Program-made: the position numbers and the translations under genes
Notes under the pieces: generated by a model
What the model was told of the DNA's origin: nothing
Seen by the model: only the letters and a program-made list of their open reading frames with translations
Databases searched by the model: none
DNA from: Enteractinococcus helveticum
Lineage (GTDB): Bacteria > Actinomycetota > Actinomycetes > Actinomycetales > Micrococcaceae
Direction of reading: 5' to 3'
Assembly: GCF_001657475.1 (NCBI RefSeq)
Contig: NZ_LXEY01000009.1
Span: forward strand, 1-64,000
DNA length: 64,000 bases
Part shown: positions 43,285-53,499 of the stretch, in pieces
Layout: each line of letters opens with the position of its first letter
Numbering within the stretch: the stretch's first letter is position 1

Positions 43285-43304
43285 GCTACGTCAAATGACG
43301 TAGC
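43285..43304. promoter_or_regulatory. Candidate CAAATG-type operator, site 3 (ligM promoter)
   Basis: GCTACGTCAAATGACGTAGC has perfect 9-bp arms and a 2-base centre, too tight for a hairpin, so it is an operator and not a terminator. It lies about 150 bp before the ligM start and shares CTACG-CAAATG-CG-AG with the sites at 38045 and 45969. Confidence 0.6.
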
Positions 43305-43408
43305 TACTTTCGACAGTTTGGCCCAAGAATGCCAAGGGATCTGAAACTACAGTGGAGTGAGACGGGTCACGATCGTGGGATAGAAAATTCTCCTACACCG
43401 CCCACTAG

Positions 43409-44863
<1,455 letters not shown>

Positions 44864-45073
44864 ACGCTTGAGCAAGCTGCGGCGTCCGTTTCCTTATTTC
44901 AGGCGCTGCAGCTTTGCTGACTCTTCGCAAGAGCGATACATGCTGCTAGGAAACTGTGTTTGACTAGCAGCATTGTCATTACGAAATCTTTTTCTACGCC
45001 GCAGGCAGCGGTATGTAGAAACCTCGACGGCGCGCACCACGTTGAGGTATACCCTTCAAAGGATCCAATAGAC

Positions 45074-45943
45074 ATGACTTCTGATTCCAACAATCTGATC
45101 GTCACTCTGTCCGGCCCGAACCAGCCGGGGATTGTGCATGCCATCACCGGCGCATTGCTGAGAGTCAATGCCGATATTGCAGAGTCAAAACAGTTCGACT
45201 CTCCGCACAGTGGAACGTTTTTCATGCGCGTGCAATTTTCCACGGATTGTTCCGTTCAAGACACTCAAACAGCGATCGCCGATGTCGTGGAGCAATACGA
45301 TATGGATGCTGAGGTCTATGATGCCGCGGTGAAAACCCGCACCTTGATTATGGTGTCCAAAGACGGCCGGACCATGAATGAACTGTTGTTCCAGCAACAC
45401 GCCGGCACCCTGCCGGTGGAAGTCCCCGTGATTGTGTCCAATCACCTGGATCTACAACCCATGGCCTATTTCTACGATGTGCCCTTCGTGCACATTCCGC
45501 TGATCAAACACGCCGACGGCACCGATAATAAGGCCGAGGCCGAAGCCCGGCTCATGCAGATCATCGACCAGTACGACATCGAACTCGTGGTCTTGGCCCG
45601 GTACATGCAGATCCTGTCCGATGAGCTCACCCGCAAACTCGATGGCAAAGCCATCAATATTCACCACTCGTTTTTGCCTTCCTTCAAAGGCGCCCGGCCG
45701 TATCACCAGGCCCATGACCGCGGGGTCAAACTCATCGGGGCCACCGCCCACTACGTCACCGCTGACCTGGACGAGGGCCCGATCATCGAACAACGCGTCC
45801 AACGCGTCAACCACGCCCTAACCGCCCAAGACTTCGTCCAACGCGGCCGCGCGGTCGAAGGCGCCACCCTGGCCCAGGCCGTGCAATGGCACACCGAACA
45901 CCGAGTCCTCCTCGACGGCGACCGCACCGTCATCTTCGAATAA
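45074..45943 (+). CDS. purU: Formyltetrahydrofolate deformylase (PurU), copy 2
   Basis: 289 residues from the ATG at 45074 (AAAGGATCC upstream); the open frame to 44960 is without a ribosome site. ACT domain LIVTLSGPNQPGIVHAITG, then VLARYMQILSDEL, INIHHSFLPSFKGA with catalytic Asn/His near 194-196, and DLDEGPIIEQ near 232. It is located after ligM, so it would regenerate THF by releasing formate from 10-formyl-THF once the methyl group has been oxidised through folate. The 3' third is notably more G+C-rich and codon-biased than the 5' part. Confidence 0.9.
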   Translation: MTSDSNNLIVTLSGPNQPGIVHAITGALLRVNADIAESKQFDSPHSGTFFMRVQFSTDCSVQDTQTAIADVVEQYDMDAEVYDAAVKTRTLIMVSKDGRTMNELLFQQHAGTLPVEVPVIVSNHLDLQPMAYFYDVPFVHIPLIKHADGTDNKAEAEARLMQIIDQYDIELVVLARYMQILSDELTRKLDGKAINIHHSFLPSFKGARPYHQAHDRGVKLIGATAHYVTADLDEGPIIEQRVQRVNHALTAQDFVQRGRAVEGATLAQAVQWHTEHRVLLDGDRTVIFE

Positions 45944-45968
45944 ACCCCAGCTCCGACCGCGGACGTGT

Positions 45969-45988
45969 CTACGACAAATGTCGCATAG
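45969..45988. promoter_or_regulatory. Candidate CAAATG-type operator, site 4
   Basis: CTACGACAAATGTCGCATAG carries the same core as the ligA-promoter site in inverted orientation. It lies 24 bp from the MarR-type palindrome at 46013 and about 190 bp before the SBP start. Confidence 0.5.
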
Positions 45989-46012
45989 CCGACTGCGACA
46001 ACCCACGTATTA

Positions 46013-46025
46013 TCAGGTAGCCTGA
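46013..46025. promoter_or_regulatory. MarR-type operator, site 1 (SBP promoter)
   Basis: TCAGGTAGCCTGA has 5-bp arms around a 3-base centre and is identical to the core at 49513-49525. It is followed by ATATACACT, a possible -10 region, so binding would block transcription of the SBP gene. Confidence 0.55.
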
Positions 46026-46175
46026 AACGATATACACTGTGATGTGAGTCGCGTTACATTTTCGCGGCTCGACCCATTGGGAGTCCTGATCATCTGTTCC
46101 GGTAGCCCACGTGGCGTCTGCCATCTGCCTTTCAATGGCTGGAGTGGCGCTTGGAAAACTCTTAAGGAGCTTGAA

Positions 46176-47144
46176 TTGAAGTTCAAGAAAACGATTTCGT
46201 TGACGTCGGCAGCCCTCTTAGCGCTGTCCTTGTCGGCATGTTCCAATAATGAGCCCGATGCTGCGGCTGATGGCGAGCTGGACGAACTTACTGTGGGTAT
46301 CATTCCGATTGCCGCTTATGCGGCAATCCCCTACGGTGTCGACCACGGCATCTTCGAGGAGCACGGACTCGATGTCACCGCACAAGCAAGCTCGGGTGGC
46401 GCCGAAATGCTTCCGGCGCTCCAAACCGGTGACATGGATGTCGTTATCGGCAACGTCTCCAACCTCTTGCTCGCAGTAGACCAGGGCCTCGATATGCGAG
46501 TCGTGAGTGGTTATCAGAACTCACTGCAAGAGGGACAAGATGTTAATGGCGTCGTCGTGCGAGCCGACTCGGGCATCGAGACATGGGCTGACCTTGAGGG
46601 TGCTGAAGTCGCAGTCAACGCACTACGGGGCCAAGGCGATCTGACCATTATGGAATCTGTTGACCAAGACGGCGGGGACCCGGAGCAGGTGAATTTCGTC
46701 GAGCTGAACTTCCCTGATATGGAATCTCAGTTGGAGCGTGGCAATGTGGACGCAGTCTGGTTGCCCGAACCGTTCATGCATAATGCCCTGGAGAGCGACG
46801 ACTATAAACTGCTAGGTCACCCGAACCAAATTGTGTCCGGAATGCCAACTGTGGTCAGCTTTGTCACCGGGGGGCTCGTTGATGAGGACCCCGACCTTGT
46901 GCGACGCTATCAAGCAGCCATGGATGACGTGCTCACCGCCTTTGCTGCTGATGAAGAGGGTGCCATGGAAGCTGTCGTCGAGTTCATGGACGTTCCGCCA
47001 GAAGTCGCTGAGATCGCATCTGATTTGGAAAGCCACGATGCTGCCATCCCAACAGAAGCAATTCAACAGCTGGCTGACCTGATGGTCAAATACGACTTCG
47101 TAGAAGAAAACCCAATATCAGAAGGCTTCTTCTTCGAAGAGTAG
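46176..47144 (+). CDS. ABC transporter substrate-binding lipoprotein (NMT1/SsuA-like)
   Basis: 322 residues from the TTG at 46176, chosen because AAGGAG is 8 bases upstream and it gives a proper lipoprotein signal (MKFKKTISLTSAALLALS, then LSAC with the lipidated Cys). The mature part begins ELTVGIIPIAAYAAIPYGV and has the NMT1/SsuA fold pattern (GIFEEHGLDV, ALQTGDMDVVIGN). No ATPase or permease gene lies beside it. Both operator families found in the window precede it. Confidence 0.85.
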   Translation: MKFKKTISLTSAALLALSLSACSNNEPDAAADGELDELTVGIIPIAAYAAIPYGVDHGIFEEHGLDVTAQASSGGAEMLPALQTGDMDVVIGNVSNLLLAVDQGLDMRVVSGYQNSLQEGQDVNGVVVRADSGIETWADLEGAEVAVNALRGQGDLTIMESVDQDGGDPEQVNFVELNFPDMESQLERGNVDAVWLPEPFMHNALESDDYKLLGHPNQIVSGMPTVVSFVTGGLVDEDPDLVRRYQAAMDDVLTAFAADEEGAMEAVVEFMDVPPEVAEIASDLESHDAAIPTEAIQQLADLMVKYDFVEENPISEGFFFEE

Positions 47145-47309
47145 CTCTTTTGCGGGATGCGCGACCGCGACCATACGATCTGTGCCCCGCGGTGCCGAGG
47201 TCGGCAGTGCCTTGGCGCCGCGGGGAATCGAAGATTCCACACTGCGCAGTTCTATTAGTAGCGACACCCCAAAATTTGACCGCTCAAAGGCAACGTCTCG
47301 CCACATATT

Positions 47310-47322
47310 TCAGGTGGCCTGA
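47310..47322. promoter_or_regulatory. MarR-type operator, site 2 (MHS promoter)
   Basis: TCAGGTGGCCTGA differs by one central base from the sites at 46013 and 49513. It lies about 70 bp before the MHS transporter start. Confidence 0.5.
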
Positions 47323-47389
47323 TGATCTCAAGGTGTTGCTGCGTGCGCAGAGCTACCGGTAGTTGCGGACCCTTAGAGAGGACCACGAT

Positions 47390-48763
47390 ATGTCCAGGAA
47401 AGACTCCACTACTCATGCCGCAAGTCTCGCGGGGTTGAGTAGAGCCGAACAACGCGCCGAAGCCCGGCGCGCAGTGCGCGCAACATTTATGGGCACCACA
47501 ATCGAGTGGTACGACTTTTATCTTTATGCCGCGTGCGCCGCACTGATCTTTGGTCCACAATTCTTCCCGTCCGATAGCTCCACGGCGTCCCAACTGGGTG
47601 CATTTGCGAGCTTCGCTCTCGGGTTTATTGCGCGACCGCTCGGCGGGATCCTTGCTGGCCACTTCGGTGACAGGGTGGGCCGCAAAAAGATGCTGATCCT
47701 ATCGCTGACAGTCATGGGGATCGTGTCGACTTTCATCGGCCTCCTGCCGTCCTATGAGCAAATCGGTGTCGCTGCTCCGGTCTTGCTGGTCGTGCTGCGA
47801 CTCGTACAGGGACTTGCGGTAGGTGCTGAATGGGGCGGCGCTGTCACCATGGCTGTTGAGCATGCTCCAGCGAATCGCAAGGCGCTCTACGGTGCGGCCC
47901 CAATGATGGGACTGCCTGCCGGATTATTGCTGAGCAGTCTGGTCCTGATCGTGCTCGGTGCACTGACCGGTCCGGCCTTTATTGAATGGGGCTGGAGAAT
48001 CGCGTTTCTGTTTAGCGTCCTACTCGTTGTGCTGTCAATCTGGTATCGCCGACGCTTGACTGAAAGTCCTATCTTCGAGGCCTCAGTTGCCAATGAGCCA
48101 AAAGCCCTGCCGCTGATGGAGGTGCTGCGCGGATACAAAGCCCCGCTGGGCTTTACGATTATCATCGCCGCCGTCCCACCAGTGCTCGCCTACCTGGTGC
48201 TGACTTGGGCGCTATCCTATGGCACCACCTCGTTGGGTTATGACCGCAACCATCTGCTGTGGATCGGTATCTTATGCTGCGTGATCCAGCTGATCATGAT
48301 GCCCTACTTGGCAACTGTGGTTGACCGGACTAACCCGAGGATCCTTGCAGGGGTCGGCGCCGTGCTGATGTCGATTACCGCAATTATGTTCTTTCCGCTA
48401 TTTGAGACCGGCAATCTCCTATTGGCGGGTATGGCAACCGTTGCTGCGCATGCCTCAACAACCTTTGCCTTTGCAGCCATTCCACCGATTCTGACCCAAG
48501 CATTCCCAAGCAGGATGCGGTACACGGGCGTATCGATGGCCTATCAGTTCGGGTCCATACTCGGCGGCGGTTTCGCACCGATGATCGCCACTACTTTATT
48601 TGCGGCCACGGGCCAGACCTGGCCCATCGGCCTATACGTTGTCACCGCAAGCGTGCTGATGCTGCTCAGCATCGCAGGTTTAGGCCTCTACTATCGAGCG
48701 CAAAGCGCTGCTGGTCGTGACACAGCTGCCGAAGAGCGCCAGGAGATGGTCTCGGTGCAGTAA
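47390..48763 (+). CDS. MFS transporter, MHS family
   Basis: 457 residues from the ATG at 47390 (GAGAGGA upstream). Motifs: GTTIEWYDFYLYAACAAL, GGILAGHFGDRVGRKKM and VQGLAVGAEWGGAVTMAVEH. It precedes marR and the CoA-dependent operon and carries a MarR-type operator, so it is the likely importer of the substrate of that operon. Confidence 0.88.
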   Translation: MSRKDSTTHAASLAGLSRAEQRAEARRAVRATFMGTTIEWYDFYLYAACAALIFGPQFFPSDSSTASQLGAFASFALGFIARPLGGILAGHFGDRVGRKKMLILSLTVMGIVSTFIGLLPSYEQIGVAAPVLLVVLRLVQGLAVGAEWGGAVTMAVEHAPANRKALYGAAPMMGLPAGLLLSSLVLIVLGALTGPAFIEWGWRIAFLFSVLLVVLSIWYRRRLTESPIFEASVANEPKALPLMEVLRGYKAPLGFTIIIAAVPPVLAYLVLTWALSYGTTSLGYDRNHLLWIGILCCVIQLIMMPYLATVVDRTNPRILAGVGAVLMSITAIMFFPLFETGNLLLAGMATVAAHASTTFAFAAIPPILTQAFPSRMRYTGVSMAYQFGSILGGGFAPMIATTLFAATGQTWPIGLYVVTASVLMLLSIAGLGLYYRAQSAAGRDTAAEERQEMVSVQ

Positions 48764-48928
48764 TCTGACGGCTTCTGGACGTCGGTATGGTGGAATGTGC
48801 AATCGTTGGCAGCTGGGTAGCGCTCCAGTGTCGATATCTAGGAGTGGGACTCTGTAAGGTATTGTCATTGCACACTCGTTGGGCGACGCTGAAGGACCGC
48901 TTAACGAAAGACTGGGGAGTGATGCCGC

Positions 48929-49405
48929 ATGACATTCGAAGCAGAATCTTCGAGCTCTGCTGATGTACTTCAGGATCTTGATTCAGGATGGTTTATTTAC
49001 ACCATCAAGCAAATTGAGCTGGGTTTGCGTGTCCCGACGGAAGAAGTCGCTCAACAGGCCGGGCTGACGACGGCACAATTCACCGCCCTTGCCGTGCTCG
49101 AGCGCTGGCCCGGCATTACGTCATCTGAACTGGCCCGCAGGTCGTTTGTGCGCGCCCAGACGATGGCTGAGAATGTTTCAGTGCTTTTGGAGTCTGGTTT
49201 CATTCAGCGTGAGCGAGATCCAGAGAACATGCGCAGGTTTCACCTGTATATCACCGACACTGGCCACGACACGTTGAGTTCTGCACGTTCCGCGATGGAC
49301 GATCTCGAAGCCAAATTACTCGTAGCTTTGACTCCGCGAGACCGCGAAGAATTTGCAAAACACCTACGAAATGTCAGGCGAGCGCTGCGCGACCTGCCGC
49401 GTTAG
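48929..49405 (+). CDS. MarR-family transcriptional regulator
   Basis: 158 residues. Winged HTH: LTTAQFTALAVLERWPGITS, ELARRSFVRAQTMAENVSVL (recognition helix) and the wing around RERDPENMRRFHLYIT. MarR proteins typically repress catabolic genes and are released by an aryl-CoA or aromatic ligand. Three TCAGGTRGCCTGA palindromes lie nearby at 46013, 47310 and 49513; its own promoter does not contain an obvious copy. Confidence 0.9.
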   Translation: MTFEAESSSSADVLQDLDSGWFIYTIKQIELGLRVPTEEVAQQAGLTTAQFTALAVLERWPGITSSELARRSFVRAQTMAENVSVLLESGFIQRERDPENMRRFHLYITDTGHDTLSSARSAMDDLEAKLLVALTPRDREEFAKHLRNVRRALRDLPR

Positions 49406-49479
49406 CCTCCATCTTTACTGGATTATGGTCGAACGACTCGAATAAGACAGTCTTCTTTTTCAAGAATTGAATTGATCAC

Positions 49480-49508
49480 TTGACAACGTGTGCCCTGTCG
49501 CACAGTAT
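49480..49508 (+). promoter_or_regulatory. Promoter of the MaoC-led operon
   Basis: TTGACA (49480-49485) and CAGTAT (49503-49508) are separated by exactly 17 bp. The MarR-type palindrome at 49510-49528 begins immediately after the -10 element and covers the expected transcription start, a classic repression layout. Confidence 0.6.
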
Positions 49509-49509
49509 G

Positions 49510-49528
49510 GTTTCAGGTAGCCTGAAAC
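49510..49528. promoter_or_regulatory. MarR-type operator, site 3 (MaoC operon)
   Basis: GTTTCAGGTAGCCTGAAAC is a perfect 19-bp palindrome, the best of the three copies, next to the -10 element of the operon promoter and about 105 bp downstream of marR. Confidence 0.7.
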
Positions 49529-49572
49529 ACAGGCGCGATACTTCCTGACATGAATTGAAAGACAGGATGAAA

Positions 49573-50046
49573 ATGTCTTCGTCAACAATAGATAATCAGC
49601 TTTCCATCGCCATCGATGATTTGCCCAACCATGAGGGCCAGTCTTTTGGGCCATCGGCGTGGCAACAACTGACGCAATCAGATGTCAGCGCCTACGCGGA
49701 GGTCTCCGGTGACCACAACCCCATTCACGTCGATCCGGTAGCTGCGGCGGATAGCCCCTTCGGGCAGACGATCGCCCACGGCTATCTGACGTTGAGTCGC
49801 GTCGTGCCACTGATGGCAGAAGTCTTCACCGTAACGGGTTTCAAAACCGGGGTGAACTACGGACTCAACCATCTGCGTTTTCCCGCACCGGTGCCAGTGG
49901 ATAGCAGTATCCGACTGAGCGGAACCCTCCAAAAAGTAGAAGAAATTGCCGGTGGCTATCAGCTCATCGTCGAAGTCGTTTTTGAAGTAGAAGATAATCC
50001 CAAGCCCGCGTGCGTGGCAGAACTAGTTTTGAGGTACTACAAATGA
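49573..50046 (+). CDS. MaoC-like (R)-specific enoyl-CoA hydratase
   Basis: 157 residues from the ATG at 49573 (AGGATGAAA upstream; 49567 is also possible). The hydratase-2 motif is present: YAEVSGDHNPIHVDPVAA with the catalytic Asp-His, then FGQTIAHGYLTLS. It would add water to an enoyl-CoA. ATGA overlap with the SDR gene links hydration to oxidation of the 3-hydroxyacyl-CoA formed. Confidence 0.87.
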   Translation: MSSSTIDNQLSIAIDDLPNHEGQSFGPSAWQQLTQSDVSAYAEVSGDHNPIHVDPVAAADSPFGQTIAHGYLTLSRVVPLMAEVFTVTGFKTGVNYGLNHLRFPAPVPVDSSIRLSGTLQKVEEIAGGYQLIVEVVFEVEDNPKPACVAELVLRYYK

Positions 50047-50984
50047 GCAATATTGAAAACGGTTATGACCTGAGTGGAAAAGTCGTCATCGTCACCGGCA
50101 GTGGCCGCGGACTCGGTAAGGCGTATGCCTTGTGGCTTGCCAAGCGTAGCGCCTCGATCGTGGTGAATGATCTCGACAAGCAAGGTGCCCATGACACCAC
50201 CCAGGAAATTCTGGCGTCCGGTGGTAAGGCAACTGCAGTTGTGGCTCCCGTGGGTGACACTGAGGCTGCCGAGCAGCTCGTTTCTGCCGCGGTCTCCGAG
50301 TTTGGTCGACTGGACGCACTGGTCGCTAACGCCGGGGTGCTACGAGACCGGGTTTCATGGAAAATGAGCGACGAAGATTTCGACCTCGTCGTCAAGACAC
50401 ATTTGCGCGGCACCTTCCTGTGCGGTCGAGAAGTTATCAAACATCTGCGTGAACAAGGAACGGGCGGTCGACTCATCGTCATCGGTTCCCCAGCGGGCCA
50501 GCTCGGCAGCTTTGGTCAGAGCAACTATGCGGCAGCCAAAGCAGGCCTGGTGGCCATGGCCCGCACATGGTCCATGGAACTGGCCCGGGACAACATCACT
50601 GCAAATGCTGTGATCCCAACCGCGATGACTGCAATGACCGCAACCATTCCGATGTATAAGGACTGGGCAGAGCAATTTGAACAGGGTCAGGAGCTGCCAC
50701 CGTTGGCTCGCCAGGAACACGCACTGGGTAGCCCAGAAGACGTCGCCCCACTGCTGGAGTGGCTGGTTTCGGATGCCTCAGCCAACGTGACTGGCCAGGC
50801 CATCGGGATTGGTGGGGACCGCTTGACGCTCTACTCTCACCCAACCGAACTCGTTAATGAGATTCAGGACGGCGGCTGGTCAGCCTCTGGCATCAATGCA
50901 GCATGGTCCCAGAGCATGGAAGCACAGGCTCAGCCAAGTGGCCCAATTCCACGCCCGGCACCTGAAACCCAAACTGCCCGATAA
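50043..50984 (+). CDS. Short-chain dehydrogenase (multifunctional-protein-2-like)
   Basis: 313 residues. TGSGRGLGKAYALWLAKRSA is the longer cofactor loop typical of the 3-hydroxyacyl-CoA dehydrogenase domain of MFE-2-type proteins; NDLDKQG gives an NAD-type Asp; NAGVLRDR, then YAAAKAGL (YxxxK). The C-terminal extension of about 50 residues is Pro/Gln-rich. It is coupled to the MaoC hydratase, and the pair mimics the two activities fused in MFE-2. Confidence 0.87.
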   Translation: MSNIENGYDLSGKVVIVTGSGRGLGKAYALWLAKRSASIVVNDLDKQGAHDTTQEILASGGKATAVVAPVGDTEAAEQLVSAAVSEFGRLDALVANAGVLRDRVSWKMSDEDFDLVVKTHLRGTFLCGREVIKHLREQGTGGRLIVIGSPAGQLGSFGQSNYAAAKAGLVAMARTWSMELARDNITANAVIPTAMTAMTATIPMYKDWAEQFEQGQELPPLARQEHALGSPEDVAPLLEWLVSDASANVTGQAIGIGGDRLTLYSHPTELVNEIQDGGWSASGINAAWSQSMEAQAQPSGPIPRPAPETQTAR

Positions 50985-51007
50985 ACCACGGAGACCCAGG
51001 AGTCATC

Positions 51008-52600
51008 ATGCGTGGAAGTTACGCAGAGCTTTGGAAACTTGTCGCAGCGGCGGTGCCGGAACGTACCGCAATTGTCGCTGGCGACCAACGCCTGAGCTAT
51101 CAAGAATTTGAGGACCAAGCAGCACGCTTCGCCGCTCTCCTGCGGTATCACGGTCTTGGTGCCGGCGATACGATCGCTTTCTATATGTATAACCGTGCCG
51201 AGTACCTCACCGCATTCTATGGGGCCTTGAAAATCGGTGCCGTGCCGGTATCGATCAACTTCAGATACCGCGAAGGCGAAGTCACCGCACTGTTGGATAA
51301 CTGTGAGGCCGCAGTGCTGATTTATCCATCGTCGCTGGCAGAGACAGTCAAACAAATCGACGCCACCTCGGTGCCCAAGGTCCTGATCGAAGTGACTGAC
51401 GAACCACTGGGTGTTGCCGGTGCAATCGCATACGACTCACTGGCAGAATTCGCGCCACTGGACGTCGAAGCGCCACCTTCCGGTGGAACGCTGATGGTCT
51501 ATACTGGCGGGACCACGGGCCTTCCGAAAGCAGTCGTCTGGGATGAACCAGATCTGCTAGAGATCCAAATGTTCTCGACCTACGGTGCGCTGGGCATCTC
51601 AGACCCGCAAAGCCCAGCAGAAGTCGTGGCGATAGCCCAAGACCCTTCCCTGGAACCCACGGTCATGTTTGCGCTCGCGCCCTTTATCCATGCCACGGCA
51701 CTGTTCACTGCGATGAACACTTTCCTACTTGGCGGAACCGTGGTGCTGTTGCCGTCGCCAAGTCTGGATACCCGCCAGGCCGTGGCAACGATCGAGCAAG
51801 AAAACGTCACTCGTATCATCGTTGCCGGCGATGCGGTGGCCATCCCCTTGATGGACGCCTGGGACAAATATGCTAGCTCACCGCAGTCAGAGAGTTTAAC
51901 CTCCGCGATGAGCTCCGGCATGCGTTTCAGCGATGAAACCAAGGCCAGGATTCATAACCTTGGCAACGTCGTCATCATAGATATCCTTGCCTCGACCGAG
52001 GGCGGGCCCTATGCGCTGGGGATCAGCCGCAGTGCGCAGGATTTGCCGACGCGTTTCCAACTCACCCCCGATGCGGTGGTGCTGGATGATGCAATGCACG
52101 AGGTTCAAGACCAACCCGGCGCTTACGGCATTCTGGGCTACCGAGGTGCGCTGCCACGCGGTTACTACAAGGACGACAAGAAAACCCAAGAGACCTATCC
52201 GATCATCAACGGGACCAGGTACGTTATGCCCGGCGACCACGTCAAAGTCGAATTAGACCGCTATATCGAATTGCTAGGTCGTGGATCGTCGGTGGTCAAC
52301 ACCGGTGGTGAAAAGGTCTTTCCGGCCGAAGTCGAAGAAGTGCTTCTGGACCATCCAGCCGTGACCGACGCCGTCGTCTTTGGTGTTGCCGACGAGCGCT
52401 GGGGAGAACGCGTCGTGGCTATGGTGGCCGTGGAAGATGCCGACGACGTCACGGAAGAAGTCCTGTTGGAGTTCGTTGGTCAACGACTGGCCGGGTATAA
52501 GAAACCGCGACAGATTTTCTTACGGGATAGTCTCGATCGGGGCCCGACGGGCAAACTTGATATGCGCACTATCAAATCCGGTATCACCTCGACGAAGTAG
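51008..52600 (+). CDS. Acyl-CoA ligase (AMP-forming)
   Basis: 530 residues. ANL-superfamily motifs: MVYTGGTTGLPKAVVW (P-loop) near 165, STEGGPYAL (in place of YGxTE), GRGSSVVNTGGEKVFPAEVE near 420, and PTGKLDMRTIK with the catalytic Lys near 520. It would activate the carboxylic acid that the operon degrades. The acid is unknown; resemblance to long/medium-chain or cyclic-acid ligases of actinomycetes is general. Confidence 0.88.
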   Translation: MRGSYAELWKLVAAAVPERTAIVAGDQRLSYQEFEDQAARFAALLRYHGLGAGDTIAFYMYNRAEYLTAFYGALKIGAVPVSINFRYREGEVTALLDNCEAAVLIYPSSLAETVKQIDATSVPKVLIEVTDEPLGVAGAIAYDSLAEFAPLDVEAPPSGGTLMVYTGGTTGLPKAVVWDEPDLLEIQMFSTYGALGISDPQSPAEVVAIAQDPSLEPTVMFALAPFIHATALFTAMNTFLLGGTVVLLPSPSLDTRQAVATIEQENVTRIIVAGDAVAIPLMDAWDKYASSPQSESLTSAMSSGMRFSDETKARIHNLGNVVIIDILASTEGGPYALGISRSAQDLPTRFQLTPDAVVLDDAMHEVQDQPGAYGILGYRGALPRGYYKDDKKTQETYPIINGTRYVMPGDHVKVELDRYIELLGRGSSVVNTGGEKVFPAEVEEVLLDHPAVTDAVVFGVADERWGERVVAMVAVEDADDVTEEVLLEFVGQRLAGYKKPRQIFLRDSLDRGPTGKLDMRTIKSGITSTK

Positions 52601-52612
52601 AAACGGTGCAGT

Positions 52613-53491
52613 ATGTACGAATCCAATATTGATCTTGATGCCGTCACTGCTATTGATACGCACGTGCATATCGAAGCCGATGACTGCGGGCACGCAGCAC
52701 TGCCACAACCGTTGCTCGACGCCGCCGACGCATATTTTAAACGCACCGGACCATCACCAACCATCGACCAGATCGCGGAGTATTACCGCGAATTGTCCAT
52801 GGTGGCGGTGGTGTTTACCGTCGATTCGGAAACCAATATGAAGACGCGTCCGAATAGTAGTGAAGAAATTGCTCGGGGTGCCGCACGCAATAACGATGTG
52901 CTCATTCCGTTTGCCAGTGTTGACCCGCTGCAAGGGGAAAAGGCGGTGCACAAGGCGCGCACCCTGGTGGAGGAATTCGGGGTGCGAGGATTCAAATTTC
53001 ATCCAAGCACCCAGGGCTTTGCCCCCAATGACGAACAATTCCTGCCGCTGTTCACCCAGCTCGAAGCATACGGGCTGCCGGTGGTCTTCCATACCGGCCA
53101 GACGGGCATCGGCGCGGGTATGCCGGGTGGCTTCGGCATCCGGCTGTCACTGTCCAACCCAATGTTTTTGGATGATCTGGCAGCCCGGCACCCGTATATG
53201 CCGATCATCATGGCGCACCCTTCGGTCCCGTGGCAAGACGAAGCGATCGCTATTGCCACCCATAAAGCCAACGTGTGGATTGACTTATCGGGATGGTCAC
53301 CAAAATACTTTGAACCCAAACTGGTCCAAGCCGCCCGTACATATCTGCAAGATAAAGTCCTGTTCGCATCAGATTATCCGGCTATCAAACCGGAGCGCTG
53401 GATGCGCGATTATGCCGGGCTTGGTCTGCCAGATGAGATCAGCCAGAAGATTTTCAAAACCAATGCGGCCCGATTACTGAAACTCGTGTGA
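52613..53491 (+). CDS. Amidohydrolase-2 family protein (ACMSD-like)
   Basis: 292 residues. Metal-site motifs: AIDTHVHIE (HxH) near 16-18, VFHTGQTG, IIMAHPSVPW and FASDYPAIKP (Asp). This family includes decarboxylases acting on aromatic or semialdehyde carboxylates (ACMSD, gamma-resorcylate decarboxylase) and some lactonases/hydratases. Located between the ligase and the acyl-CoA dehydrogenase genes; the role is not clear. Its end overlaps the next open frame. Confidence 0.82.
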   Translation: MYESNIDLDAVTAIDTHVHIEADDCGHAALPQPLLDAADAYFKRTGPSPTIDQIAEYYRELSMVAVVFTVDSETNMKTRPNSSEEIARGAARNNDVLIPFASVDPLQGEKAVHKARTLVEEFGVRGFKFHPSTQGFAPNDEQFLPLFTQLEAYGLPVVFHTGQTGIGAGMPGGFGIRLSLSNPMFLDDLAARHPYMPIIMAHPSVPWQDEAIAIATHKANVWIDLSGWSPKYFEPKLVQAARTYLQDKVLFASDYPAIKPERWMRDYAGLGLPDEISQKIFKTNAARLLKLV

Positions 53492-53499
53492 GGCTGAAA

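Noticed and set aside
43285-43304. Terminator of the two-component operon
   Set aside because: The perfect palindrome has only a 2-base centre, so it cannot form a stable hairpin, and it matches operators elsewhere.
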